Positions 34,134 through 46,322 are shown, counted from the first letter of the stretch. The stretch: DNA of 64,000 nucleotides from Anniella stebbinsi (GCA_029215795.1 JARDYH010000003.1:169954382-170018381); one strand, 5' to 3'. A program made the numbers and translations. Notes: a model not told the origin generated them from the letters alone.

Positions 34134-35805
34134 ATTATAAATGGGAATCTGAGCTCCTATCCTAATGCATCATAGTAACCTCCTGTCATCCCGCATGGCC
34201 CAGGCTGATAAAAAGGAAGCTGTGTGATTCTCATCAATGGAAAGTAAAATTAGGGGAAACTATTAGGGACCTGGTTTTTAAAAGAGGAGATTTAAAGTTT
34301 CCCATTTTCATTTTTGCATTGAAAATAGTCTGCTTCTTTATGTTACATTTCTTATATCTGGTTGAAATCTCCACTTCCTGGGCATCCCTTGTTGAAGTTT
34401 TTTTTGTCTGCAGTACAAACAAGTACTTTGGTTTTAGTTTTTTAAAACATTCACAAAAATCTGGCTTATGAGATTTCTGATATAAATGTGTGTTTATGAA
34501 TGTTAAGCTGTCTTTTAAAATAAAAGTTATGCATGCCTGTGATTTTTCCCCACACACACGAGTTAGTTTTTTACAAAGTCTTTACAGAACAATAACCAAA
34601 TACTTACCTAATTTAAAGTACAGAACAATAACCAAATACTTACCTAATTTAAAGTACTCTGCATTCTTATAAGTAGTGTGGTCTCTAGTGAGATAATCAT
34701 CTCAATTCTAAGGCAGTTGTCAAATTCAGTAAAAGAATGAAAGGGCAAAGATGGATTTTTGTTTTTAAGTAGAATCTATTTTCTTTTGTAAGAACAGAAT
34801 CAATTGCTGCAAGGCAGGTTTTTTTCATTTCTAATTGATTTGGCAGATATATTTAAAGCTGCCCTCTTTTCCACTCAACCATAATTATATACACTTTATT
34901 ATGCTACTTTAAGTTTTATTTTAAATGTATTTTATTCTTCCCTACACAGGCATAGAACCTGCACATGGAGGGATCCCTATAATACAGACCTATTTCTCCC
35001 CTTTTCCCTATTTCTCCCTTTCATCCACAGTACAGGTGCATAAAGAGAGCACACTTGCTCACTTCAGAGCATGGGACATCTATGTGAGGGGCTGTGTCCT
35101 AAAAGGGAGCATATAATTAATTAATTAATTAATTAATATGGGAATCTCTCTATACACAGGTGCTTTGCCCATCCAGGGAAAGAGGATCATACCCAAACTC
35201 TGTTCTTATGTGTAATGGCTTATATTAATTTATTGCACTAATTTTATTTTTATTTGAGATTAACAAACTCATATATTAAACCACACTTATGTACCAAGCT
35301 GCTATTCATATTAGTTAAATATTTGCATAGTTATTGGAACCATTATTTAATCACAGATTTTAAAGACATTATTTTATGTATAATGTTGCAGTCTTCAGAT
35401 TAACTGTATGTGAGGTGGATAAATGCAGCAGATCTAGCTTTGTGTCTGTTCTGGCCTCTTTTCTATGATGCTTTCTTTCTTCCTTTTTTTCTCAGTATTT
35501 CATCTAAAATATCTGACCTTTTTTCCTTTGGTTATTGTTGTGGACAGAACATTAGGAGATGTTGAAGGACAAGCTTAGGAGCTTTCCCCATGATTTCTAA
35601 TTAGTATCCCATACATCCCTCTGCCAAAAATAGCCTCAAGTGTAATGCAGTAAAGTAGCCTGAGCTGCAGGATGCCTGAGGACCCAGCAGATCTCTATTT
35701 TATGAACTGCAGATGAACAGTTGCGCATTATCAAAGTAAGGGAAAACAAATCCTCCACAAATGCAAACAGGTAGAATTTCGCATTGGTGAAGTATCAGGG
35801 AAATG
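34134..35805. other. No recognised gene
   Basis: AT-rich. Contains (TTAA)n at about 35115-35137 and the 36 bp tandem duplication listed separately. Confidence 0.45.
34584..34655 (+). repeat. 36 bp tandem duplication, two identical units
   Basis: Units 34584-34619 and 34620-34655, each starting ACAGAACAATAACC and ending CTAATTTAAAGT, appear identical. Confidence 0.9.
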
Positions 35806-35945
35806 GTTTGAGAGGGGGGATTTAAAAATTCATAAAAAATCAAGGAATGAACTGATCTGATTAAAACTTGGAACACCTAAAGGCCTATTTAGGAGCACCC
35901 AAGGTCCCCAAGTTTCATCTCTTTATCTTTAAAAATGAGGGCGCT
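35806..35945. repeat. Inverted partner of 36940-37080
   Basis: AAAAAATCAAGGAATGAACTG and ATCTTTAAAAATGAGGG match in reverse CATTTTTAAAGAT and TCATCCCTTGATTTTTAAG inside the hAT-like element at 36428-38141. Probably part of a second, disrupted copy of that element. Confidence 0.55.
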
Positions 35946-36427
35946 GCGGTCAAGGAGGGTGGGGTTGGAGAAGCAAAAATATGTTAGACCAGCTCAGCAC
36001 AAGCCTGTTCCTTCCACACACCCTCCTCTTTCATCAGCAAGCTCTCCCTTCAAAGCACCCCCCCCCCAAGGAAATAATGAGTGGATGGCACTACATGGAG
36101 GCTGAAGGGCGCTTTAATTCCATTTGGGGAAAATAATCCAGACTTTCCCTACTGTAGGAAAACATGAAAAAGGAAGGGAAAGAGGCAGGGTGACTGCAGG
36201 ACAGGCATGACGTCATGTGAGTACCACGCCACAAACCCGCCAACCAGGCATGGCTGGAGTGTAATAAAATGCTGGTGTGAAAGAGCTCTGTATATGTCCA
36301 GAAAGTTGGAGCAGCAGGCAATACTGCTGAAAAGCACTTCATGCCATGGAGACCACTTGATAAAGCTAGATTCAGATACACTCTCAATCTGCTTACACTG
36401 GCCAGATCTAAACCAAGCAGGATATAA

Positions 36428-38141
36428 TAGGGGTGCGCAGAGCAGGTCTGCTGCTCCTTGAAATCAGGGCAGAGCTCCGATGAGGTGATTCTCCTCTCCA
36501 ATTTTCAGAGGGGGGACCTATCCCCGCACCATCAGTTTACCTAGGCTGACCATATGAAAAGGAGGACAGGACTCATGTCACTTTAACAGTTGCAGAGAAA
36601 AGGGAATTTCAGCCGGCATCATTTGTATGCAATTAGTACCTGGTGAAATCACCTCTTCATCAAAGCAATTAAAGTTGCAGGCACTATACTAGAGTGACCA
36701 GATATAAAAGTGGGCAGGGCCCCTGCACCTTTAACTGTTGTAATGAAGAGGGAATTTCACCAGGTATGAATTGCATACAAATGACGCTGGCTGAAATTCC
36801 CTCTTCTCTACAACTGTTAAAGTGACATGAGCCCTCTCCTCCTTTTCATATGGTCAGCCTAAGTTTACCCATTGGAAAACCGCACTGTTTTGGGGTAACT
36901 GCACTATTATCGTCAATCGGAATTAACAAAAATGCTTACATCTCTGTCATTTTTAAAGATAAAGAAAGCTACCCTGGTAGCTCTTATGTAGGGCTTTAGC
37001 CATGCCAGGTTTGAAGGAGATCACTTCATCCCTTGATTTTTAAGATTTTTTTTTAATAAATCCCCTCAAACTCCCCCCCACACACACACTTCAGATGCAC
37101 TTCATCTTCTCTCAAGAGAGCTTGCAGAAGTTTCAGAAGCTAGAAGCTAGAAACCTCCTACAAAAATCAAAGCCCCCATCTCCATGTGTGGAACAAGAAC
37201 ACACACACACACACATGGGAGTGTGGGGTGGTACTACAAGAAGAAGCAAATAAAAACAGACAGACACACAGAGAGAAAAGAAAACCCAGCAAAATAAAAA
37301 GCTGGCTCTCACTGTATTGGGAGAGGGAGAGGTGTTTCTTCTAGTCCCCCTCCCCCACAAAATTAGGTGCAGCCATTTTTCTGCTGCTGCTGCTGCTTGT
37401 CCATCTGAAGTGCAAGAGAAGAAGTCAGGTGTAGGTGATTTTGAGGCTCCACATGCACTCTGTCCTGCAAAATGCAAATCTAGCAGCCGGAGATCATTTT
37501 TCTTTGGTAGCAGAGGATCCCAGGTATGCAAGATCTTAAGAGGCTGCACCACCTTCAAGCCAGTGGTCAGTCTCAGGCTGGCAGCAGCAGCAGCAGTGTG
37601 ATGGGCAAGGCTCCGTTCCCCCCCCCCATGCGCAGGCCACGCTGGACCAGTGGGGCATGGGCAGAAAAGGCTTCAAAATGCCCCCAGATAGAAAAGTGCT
37701 AGGGAAAGCTGATGGAACTTTCCCATCTCTGTGACATTCAGTCAGCCTCAGCCACATTATGAAAGAGTGCTACAGGCTTTTTCTGTTTATATCATTTGCA
37801 ATCCCTCCCCCTAAAACAATATGATTGGAGGGGAGACAGGGAGGGGACTGTGGCTATTGGTTAGCCACAGATGTCAATCTCAAAACTACCCCTCCCTCAC
37901 CCCTCAGCGTCTTCCTAATATGGAAGTGATCAGTTAGTTGTCGTTCATCAACATGAAACAAGACCTCACGTCGCCTAAAGAACCTTCAGTTATGGATTTC
38001 TTTGGGTCTCAGAACGATCTTCTAACTGCACCATGGGTTTCCATTGTTTTTTTAACTGCCCCCTAACCACACCACGAGTTCAGAGGTCTGTTGAAGGTCC
38101 GTCCCTGCCCCCTGATTTTTGGTGTGGAGCGCACACCCCTA
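36428..38141. mobile_element. hAT-like non-autonomous element (TAGGGGTG termini)
   Basis: Left terminus TAGGGGTGCGCAGAGC, right terminus GCGCACACCCCTA. Flanking octamers GGATATAA (36420-36427) and GGCTATTA (38142-38149) match at 6 of 8, and the expected family A target is GGATATTA, one change from each. Same terminus type as the element at 24396. It contains a foldback MITE at 36542-36861. The interior has CA and CTG simple repeats and no transposase I can detect; the 141-codon minus frame at 37133-37558 has no recognisable motif. Confidence 0.75.
36542..36861. mobile_element. Foldback hAT-like MITE, family B copy 1
   Basis: 320 bp. Termini TAGGCTGACCATATGAAAAG and its inverse; the arms run nearly to the centre. 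AGTTTACC is present exactly on both sides (36534-36541, 36862-36869), an 8 bp target-site duplication. An internal TAGAGTGACCAGATATAAAAG repeats the terminus within the element. Confidence 0.92.
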
Positions 38142-38682
38142 GGCTATTACGCTATGAAAGTGGTTCGAAAACGGTATATGGAATGTGTCATGGGCCCCAA
38201 CAGTTGTCAGTGCACTTCAATATTGTTATAAAGCAGTAATGTAGATCCTGCCCTGCTCCTTTAGGGGGAGAGCAATCCCATCTAGAATTGGTTTAACACC
38301 AACAACCAGGACAGGTGGGCTATCACCATGTCATGTCCAGAACATGCTTCAATTTATTGGTAGGGGCTCCCACTTCTGTGATTACCCATATGGAGTGCCT
38401 TGTTTTTGTAGCCCCCACTGCAGCTGTAGGCTTGTAATACCTGGTGGGTTTTTGTATTTATTATCCTGAGGCAAAGTATCTGTAAGGAATATGGCTGTCC
38501 CCACATTGTAATGAACCTTGGCTGCTTGTACAAAGTGCCCTTTCCTTAATGTACACATCACTGAGTTCCCTTATCTGTGCTCTACATTCTATAAACAGGA
38601 GGACAAAGTGATGTAGCCTCATGCCATATGCCTTGTGATTCCCTTGCTGGGTCTTCTATATCCCAGGTAGTGCACTCACCAT

Positions 38683-39037
38683 GGTCCCCTCTACAAGGAT
38701 TCGCTTTTGCGCCTGGTTAGGCGATTATGCGCATAATCGCTGAAGCGCATTTACGCCTAATACCTCTGCACGAGAGGCGGTGAAAGGCGGCAAAGCGCAT
38801 TAACGGATGACCAAAATGCGCTTTACAAGTAGTTAATGCGCATAAGCGCTTGTTCGCATAGTCAAAATGCGCTTTAACGGCCAGAGCAAAATAAAACTCG
38901 CTGTTTAACGCGCATTCGATAATGCGCATAATCTGAGAGATAACGCGCCTCTACACCCGATTTGCGCTCCGTTCTTGTAGAGGTAAATTTTTTTAAGCAC
39001 CTTGAAAGAGCTTTAAACCTCTCTTGTAGATGCAGCC
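38683..39037 (+). mobile_element. ATGCGC-rich MITE, family G copy 1
   Basis: 355 bp starting GGTCCCCTCTACAAGG and ending CTCTTGTAGATGCAGCC. CAT lies on both sides (38680-38682, 39038-39040). The interior is full of GCGC/ATGCGC motifs (TTATGCGCATAATCG, GAATGCGC-type), unusual in CpG-poor vertebrate DNA. The second copy is inverted at 59337-59690. No ORF. Confidence 0.85.
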
Positions 39038-39058
39038 CATGATAGGCTGCAGCAATAG

Positions 39059-39181
39059 TAGGCAATCTGGTGTCCTCCAGATGTTTTGGACTGCAACTCC
39101 CAAAATTCTTTCCATTACCCATACTGGCTGGGGCTGATGGGAATTGTAATTCAAAACATCTGTGGGGTACCACGTTGCCTA
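39059..39181. mobile_element. Short foldback MITE (TAGGCAA termini), copy 2
   Basis: TAGGCAATCTGGTGTCC with CCAGATGTTTTGGACTGCAA at the left pairs with TTCAAAACATCTG and CCACGTTGCCTA at the right. No clear duplication. Confidence 0.75.
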
Positions 39182-39607
39182 CTCATGGGCTGCAGCATTA
39201 ATTGGAATCTAACCCTATGTTGTATTCAGGGAGGTGGAGATGGACATGGAAGAAGTGTAAGGATAGTCACCCGGGGTTGTTTTAATGGTTTCATGGAGTG
39301 CTTGAACTTATACCATCTCTTTTGTGGGCATGATGTTAACCATCACAGACACTAGGAAGGCACTTTGATCAAGAATATGATTCTGACTTCTCCACACCCC
39401 TACTTAACCCTCTTTTTGCTACTTGCGCTGGCAGTGTATCAATAGCATAAAAGCTTCACCAGTAGCAGTTACTTCTAGCCCAACACTAGTGCTACATCAC
39501 CCTTGATTATCTTTGCCAGGGTACTTTTAGGCTCTGCCAGCAAAAAAAGACTTAAGAGACATTCTATTACTGCCCCATAGGCATAACACATATTTATAAA
39601 ATAAATA

Positions 39608-39655
39608 TATTTTCAAGGCAATACTATGCACGTTTACTTATAATTAAATCCCAAT
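39608..39655. repeat. Fragment of a palindromic TTACTT/AAGTAA repeat
   Basis: GGCAATACTATGCACGTTTAC then TTAAATCCCAATGA resembles the repeat at 56565-56650 in reverse. Confidence 0.45.
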
Positions 39656-39663
39656 GACCTTGA

Positions 39664-39985
39664 TCGCACGTAAAGACAACCCATCAGTTTAAAAACTGAT
39701 GGGTTGTCATGTGTGAGTGGGCATGCTGCCTGCAACATACCCACCTCTTCCACTTTACAGCACAGCCCATGATCAGCTCTTTTGTAGGTTGTGCAGCATG
39801 ATGTACAAACCCAGAATACCAGGTTTTTTAGCCCCTAAACAACCCAGAGCCCCAGGTTCACATGTCACATTCCACAGCCTACAAAACAGCCAGCCGTGGA
39901 TTGTACTATAAATCAGATGCACTCGTTCATGACAATCCATCAGTTTTTAACCCAATGGGTTGTCATTGCATGCAAACAGGCCCAT
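39664..39985. mobile_element. Repeat family J with strong hairpins
   Basis: GACAACCCATCAGTTT pairs with AAACTGATGGGTTGTC across a 3 bp gap (about 39676-39709). At the other end ACAATCCATCAGTTTT pairs with CCCAATGGGTTGTC (about 39931-39965). The outer ends CGCACGTAAAG and GCATGCAAACAGG are weakly inverted. Probably a MITE; no duplication found. Confidence 0.6.
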
Positions 39986-41924
39986 TGAGTTAAATAGAGC
40001 TATCCCCGAATAAGGAAATCATAGATAGGAGTGCAGTCTAAGGACTGTTGTTTCTTGTGACCATGAAAAATGGATATTTTTCTGCTCACATATTACTCAT
40101 GTATTTTCTTTCCTCTTTTTTCTGAACATGTGGTCATATAAAATAATTTATTTGTATCTGCCAAGGTCTATGCATGGTTGGGATTTCCTTCATAGTTCCA
40201 TTTTGCTGATTACCCCCTGAGATCTCTTTTGTCACTTGCATATGTTAATTTACTTAAATGTCTGCAAATTTAAAGTTGCCCTTTGCCAAGCGATGAGGCT
40301 GAGCTGTAGAGCATTGGCTGGGTGGCAAGAATATATCAAATGGGTATGACAACAGTTAGCTGGCAATCCTTCTTCCTCTGGCTGAAGTAGATGGAATGAT
40401 GGCAGAGCTCAGGCCACCTTCAGAGATTTTCCCCTCTGCCGCTCTATGGACAGGACTGAAATGGGCTAGGAAGGGCAAAGAGTACCAGTATTAAAAGGCC
40501 AGTGCATTAGTCCCATGCTTATCACCTTATTGAGATCTAGGCCTAACCAGGCCTTTCATAATTTGTTCTTGTTATTGCCATATTTTGACCAGCAACAGAG
40601 AAATTACATAGCAAACATCTTCACACTCCTGTTGTGGGCCAGGGATGTTCAAATTCAGTGATACCACAGCCAGGCAGGCGAGTAATAGTTTCAACAAAAA
40701 GACATCAATAGATACCCCAAACCCATGTTTGCAAATATTAGTAAGGATTTTGCTTCAACTGGATCAAAGCCCAGATCTCTTCTAATATAGAGAAAGCAGT
40801 CTACTTTTTCTTCCATGGATAGCCTATAGCCATAGCAATTTGCCAAGTACATTTTTTTTAAAAAAAGTACAATTTAAGATTAAATTTTATTTGCCTAATG
40901 TGCACACATTTTCACATCATGAATACTACTGTTTCTCTTTGCACTTATAACACAGTGATAAATACCCATTGCACGTATAAGTGCATATATGCTTATTAGA
41001 AATGCTGGAACCCTTTGCTTTAGTCACTTTTGAGTTGAACTGTGCTTCACTTTCCTTCCCTAAGGAATACTGATCTGGCCTCAGTCTTTTACTTATTACA
41101 TGGACCATAGTACTGCCTGATGTGGGGCAGGGGCACGAGGGGCAGGCTTCTCCACACATGTCCTGATCCGAGTCCAGGACCTAATCCTAAAGTCCTTATG
41201 CTGAGGCCTGCTTTTGAAAGAAGCACCTAATTCTGAACTATTGTTTCCCTGAACCTTGCACCAATCTCTATTGAAGTCATATTTTTAAGCTCAAATTCTT
41301 AAATGTTTAACCTAGCCTATCAGTTCTGGGGCTAACCCTATGCCAGCCACTCCCTCTGAGGAAGATAAACAAGACAGATCTCTTAAAACTGATTATACTA
41401 ATCTGCTACACAGTTCTTCTTATCATCCTCTAAAAGAACAGCTTGGAGGAGAGTGTTTCTGGGTATAGTATGCCCCTTTGTTAACTGAGAGACTATTTAT
41501 TACATTCTCTAATTAAACATAGCTATGCATTAATTACCCATTGTTTCTGCCAATGTGATCTATGGGGTCTATCTGTGGAAAATGTTGAGAGTAGAGCTCT
41601 CTTCGCCATCGCAACATACAGGGCGCTTTTTACCTGAGCAATGCTGCTGCTTGTGGTGGTGGGGTGTATGTGTGAATGCATCAGTCAAGGAGACCATGGC
41701 TAAGTTCCAAAAGCTGCTTAGGCTTATGGAAGCATCTTGTATTATTAGTAGAATTGCTTACTTCCTTTCTTTTTAATAGCTGACCCCCCCCCCATCTTAT
41801 AACAAATGTGTGCTTTTTAAACTCCCCTCAATTTCAAAACAAGTGTACAGGGCACCTGTAATGGAGGAAAAAACAAGTCTAAAATCCTCATGGTCTCTCT
41901 CTCTCCTTTCCATTTAATCCAAGG
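39986..41924. other. No recognised feature
   Basis: Unassigned mixed-composition sequence with no supported exon and no repeat I recognise. Confidence 0.4.
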
Positions 41925-42790
41925 AAGCTGCTCAAGTTCTAAATCAATGTCTGACTTTGATAATGGACTGGACGAGGGCAAAGAAAGTGAAGCTTAATCC
42001 AAAAAAGCCAGAGGTGTGATAGGTTAGTTGAAAAGTAGATCAGGGAATAATGATATGACCTGTGTTGGACAGGTAACACTCCTCTTGAAGACTCAAGTTT
42101 GTAGTCCTGGATTCAGCCCAGGTTTTGGCAGTGGCCAGGAGTACACTTGCACAGCTAAGGCTAGCGCGCCAATTGTACTCATTCCTGGATGTGTCAGATC
42201 TGGCCACATGCCATGGTTACTTCCCATTTGGACTAGTGCAACACATTCTACATGCCTTTGAAAAGTGTTCGGAAACTTAAGCTGGTCCAGAATGCTACAA
42301 CCAGACTGTTGACTGGAGTGGTTACAGGGAGCATGTGACTCCCTTGTTACAACAGCTTCATTAGCTACTGGTTCATTTTTGGGCTCAATTCAAACTGTTG
42401 GTTATGACCTACAAAGTCCTACATGACTTGGGACCAGGCTATTGGAAAGTTCACATTCTCCCATATGAACTTGCCTATGTTTTAAGATTCTCAAGAGAGA
42501 CCCTTCTCAGTGTCCCACCAGTATGAGAGGTACATTTGATGGGCTTTCTTGGTGGTTGCTCCCAGGTTTTGAAACACCCTGCCAGACAGGCTTTTGGCAT
42601 CTAAGCTGATTTGCTATTGAAGTAGGGTTTAATGTTTCATTCTTATTGATGTAGTTTTATTTTGCTATGTTTTTCTTCAATAAGTTTTAATGTTCTAATT
42701 ATAACGTAGTTGTTTTATCTGTATTTTATTGTTAGCCGCCTTGAGCATTATTTTTAGTGGAAAGACAGGATATAAACTAAATAAATAAAT
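41925..42790 (+). pseudogene. Old L2-type LINE, RT C-terminal half
   Basis: Blocks readable across frames: NQCLTLIMDWTRAKKVKLNP (thumb region), then KLKLVQNATTRL-like, then NSNCWL-TYKVLHDLGPGY-like and WNTLPDR-like text. The 3' UTR ends TTAGCCGCCTTGAGC and (AAAT)n. Many frameshifts and stops make it the most decayed L2 copy that is still mostly collinear. Confidence 0.7.
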
Positions 42791-42929
42791 GATAATTATT
42801 TTCACAGAAATAGTCTTTGGGTCTTGGTCTTTATATTACAGATATTGTCTTTTAAAGCATATCACCCCTTAGTGCCTTGAATAAAAGGCAAACCTTTGAG
42901 TACAAGCATTTGAAACATTTGCTATTTTA

Positions 42930-43045
42930 ATTATTGTCATTGTAAACCACCTCAAGCTGTAAATAAATTATTGAATTATTGTTATTGTAAACCACCTCCA
43001 GCTGTAAATAAACAGGATACAGATATTTCAAATAAATACATAAAA
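42930..43045 (+). repeat. Duplicated L2-type 3' tail
   Basis: TTGTAAACCACCTCAAGCTG and TTGTAAACCACCTCCAGCTG occur about 38 bp apart, each followed by TAAATAAA. A LINE 3' terminus duplicated in tandem. Confidence 0.6.
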
Positions 43046-43499
43046 TGGTGGCCAATATCAGTATCCCTACTTCATCTGAAATGTGTTCTTATTCACCATT
43101 CCATTCAGTAATAAATCCAGAACACTATTGGCTTAGTGTATATTCTTAATTAACTCTCATATGGATGAATTTAAATCTGTGACAGAAGCATGATAAGGGA
43201 ATCTTCAGGTGCAATGAATGAATCCCTGAAAATAAGAAAATCATTATTTCTGTGAACCTGAATCACTCCATTAGATAGCTTGGAATGTGCTTTGATTTCC
43301 GACAAGATGACAAGCCTTAAGTGGGACTATTGTTCCTAGAGAGGTCTCCTTGCCATTATTTTCCCGGTGTTTCATGGACACGTTGGAATGAACAAGGCTA
43401 AGGTAGCAAGGCTAATGAGTTCCAAAGAGTACAGTTGTACTAATAATGAGATATACACATCCAGGTTGGAATCCTTGCGGGCTGCCTCCTCAGATTGCT

Positions 43500-43960
43500 C
43501 CTTTCTATACAAGGGATTTTATAAAATATGGTAATTAACACGGTGACTTTCGGCTACTAAATTTCCCGTGAAGAAAATGTGTTTAGGAATCCTGGTAAAA
43601 GGCCAAGGCTGGCATTTCTTTAACTCATAATTATTGTGTTTTATTGTTGTGGTTTCTCTAACGCCATTAACAAGCTAGGACTTTGCTTTATTAGAATTCA
43701 CTTTGCCCTCAGTGCTCCATGCATATTTATTATGTGAGAGAATCGGATTCCTTTTCCTCCAGCCTTCGCTAATTTAAAAGAAGATATCCTCAATGAAATG
43801 TATTCAAATATTTTGACATTTTGCTTCACCTCACTTACAGAGCAGAAATTGTTTCTGACAGTTATTATACAGTACGGGAATCCTGCTGTTTCACTCTGCT
43901 GAAGCGCAGGTTGAAAAGACACAGCGATTGCATTTTGTTCAAAGAGCGCTGCTTTGGCCT
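43500..43960. other. Repeat-free block; candidate conserved noncoding element
   Basis: No repeat, ORF or simple sequence is visible. Contains homeodomain-like ATTAAC/TTAATTA cores and balanced composition (for example TAACGCCATTAACAAGC). I can offer no conservation evidence. Confidence 0.25.
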
Positions 43961-45729
43961 AGAAATAGCAACACTGTCAGCTGTGATTCACTGGAAGTTC
44001 AGATAATATCCTCTATGCATCTCCGATAGGCACGCAGATTTGGTTTCTACCTCCTCTGAACACTGAAGAAAAATGAACTGAGATACAGCAGCCTGGAAAT
44101 GATCAGCTCATAAAATCCACACCCATAGAAGTGGCTAGGGAAGCTGAGAGTTTCTAGCTGGAGTTAGCTGGAACTGGTAGCACAGCTTTGGGGGACTGTC
44201 CAGGTTGGTCTTGGGGATCTGTTTTGCAGGAGTGCCTGTTTGATTCCACTGATGCTCTGCTTGCATCGTTGTATATACATTCTTCAATAAAGCAAATATT
44301 ACAAATATGCAGTAAGTCTGCAGCTGTCTATCTTCCAAAGGAAACCAACCTTCGATAGGCACAACCTGAGAGTGTTCAGGCAAGTGGGGAACACATAATA
44401 AATGTTAGCCCCTGGAGGCCTTTAGGTTGGGCCTCACTGAAAATGGTAGAATTGATATGCTTGGGAAAAGAGAAGTAAATATCAAGAGATCTGGAAGAAC
44501 TTGTGTATATAAGTAAATCTACACAGATCCCACATAGAGAACCGTAGCAGCTGATGGCATTTCTGATCTGCAGGATGAGACAAAACACAGACCATGCATG
44601 TACTGCAACCTGCCAAGAGGTAACCAACCAACAGATACATATTTCAATCTGGCATAAATAGCAAACACTTTTTTATTCATCTGAACCATCAGTACCGAAG
44701 AGATCAGACAGATACAAGCTGTCCCTCTGTCCCCCACACGAGGGAAGAAAATATAAAGTAAGATTTCATCATTTCTCAACATAGCAGGTTCATTCATTAA
44801 TATGACTTAAATTAGTTAAATTATGTACAAAGTCTCCAATAAAAGGAAAGTAGGGTAACAGGTTGTGATCTCAGATTAGAATATTCATATGCTTTCTTCC
44901 CCTCATTTTTAAGATTGACTTGCGATATTTAGGTTTGATCCAGAAAAGTAAAGACTTTTAGCCAGGTTTTTTTTAAGCCATCTGTTTTCACAGCTGATTC
45001 ATATGACAATGACAGGAGTGGATCATATCTATTAATTCAATCACTTACTTTAATTCTATTTCCAATATCCCCCAGCCCTAGTCCAATGTGATCCTCCACC
45101 ACCCCAAAATAACCATTATAATCATTTATTACCAGCCATTTCTACTACTTCAAACTCTTAAGATAACTGTAAAGTCTAGCAGTGATCTCATTCAACTCAA
45201 AAACGTTTCATACCTTACCATTCTGAAGGCATAAGGTACTAAATGTAACTGTAGACATCAGAATTATATCTTTCCCTTGGGAATCGTGCTAGTAAAGTAA
45301 GTATAAAGGTGGAATGGGAGCCAATAACATCATGGAGGGTATTTGTTTGGCATTGTCTTATTGCAAATAAAAAAATACAGCATTTTGTCTTAATGTGTGT
45401 TCTGTGAAAAAATACATTTCTTCCCAGATTCTGTGCAACCTTGGAACTTTCTTCAGCAGCCTATAACGCTCTTGTAGGACCGAAATGAAACTACTTGTTT
45501 GCTTTCTATCAAGATTTTGCAAGACTTAAACACTACTTCTTGTTTTTTGAAACAGATTTAGAATAGATTTGTGCAGTTGCCAAACTGCTCTGTATACCAT
45601 TTTCTTTCATCTTCTTTGCCCTCGGCCTCAATTGACCCTCACCATGGTTTAACTTGATTTTTCTGTGGTGATTTTTACCTACGAGATTTTTGCCAATGGC
45701 ATTGCAATGCTGTGTCTGATGTGATGATA
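43961..45729. other. No recognised feature
   Basis: Unassigned sequence; open frames below 100 codons without motifs. Confidence 0.4.
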
Positions 45730-46322
45730 TCATCTAGATTATTGTAATGCATTCAGTGAGGGGATGAATTTGAAGCTACTTCAGTTCGTGCAAATTACAG
45801 CTGCCAGAATTTTGACTGGGACAGCTTGCTCAGATCGTATCTCACCACTCTTCAAAAACCATTAAAAAAAACCTGCCTGTCCACTTTTGAGCTGAATTCA
45901 AAGTGCTAATACTGACTTTTAAAGCCCTAAGCAACATGAGACCCAGGTACCTTAAGAAGTGCCTTCTTGCATATCATCCTGCTCTGAAATCATAGGCTGA
46001 GGCCCTTCTCTCTGTTCCCTAACTGTTAGAGGTGAAAAGGGTGACGATTAGAGAAAAAGTCTTTTTGGTCGGGACTCCCTCTTTATAGAATGCCTGCTCC
46101 AGGTGCCAGACTTATGTGTGAAAAACTGATTTTAAAAAAATCTCTCAGGCCTTTTAAGTATTTTAGGCCTTTGAAATTTTGCTGATTGCCCTGTGTTTAC
46201 TTCTGTAGATTGTTTTTATTATGTGGTCTATTGTATTTTGAATGTGTCTAACTTTGTAGAACACCCTGAAACCAAACGCCATGAAGCAACCCATGTAAAT
46301 AGTTCAAACAAATAAACAAATG
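45730..46322 (+). pseudogene. Old L2-type LINE 3' fragment
   Basis: DYCNAF, then KLLQFVQITAARILTGT, then KVLILTFKALSNMRPRYL can be read with frame shifts, matching the L2 C-terminal order. The 3' UTR ends ACACCCTGAAACCAAACGCC then CAAATAAACAAATG. Many stops. Confidence 0.7.

Larger units (their letters stand above)
36404..38249 (+). mobile_element. MITE family A, copy 6, split by a 1.7 kb element
   Basis: Left remnant AGATCTAAACCAAGCAGGATAT and right remnant GCTATGAAAGTGG...GGGCCCCAACAGTTGTC...TAATGTAGATCCTG are consecutive in uninterrupted family members. The interrupting element lies at 36428-38141. Confidence 0.82.

Noticed and set aside
36091..36501. 136-codon minus frame
   Set aside because: It crosses the boundary of MITE A and the hAT-like insertion at 36428, so it cannot be an ancestral gene.
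37133..37558. 141-codon minus frame inside the nested hAT-like element
   Set aside because: Contains translations of CA and CTG simple repeats and no transposase motif.
38683..39037. CRISPR-like or satellite array because of repeated ATGCGC motifs
   Set aside because: No regular repeat-spacer period. Defined ends, a 3 bp duplication and a second dispersed copy show a MITE.
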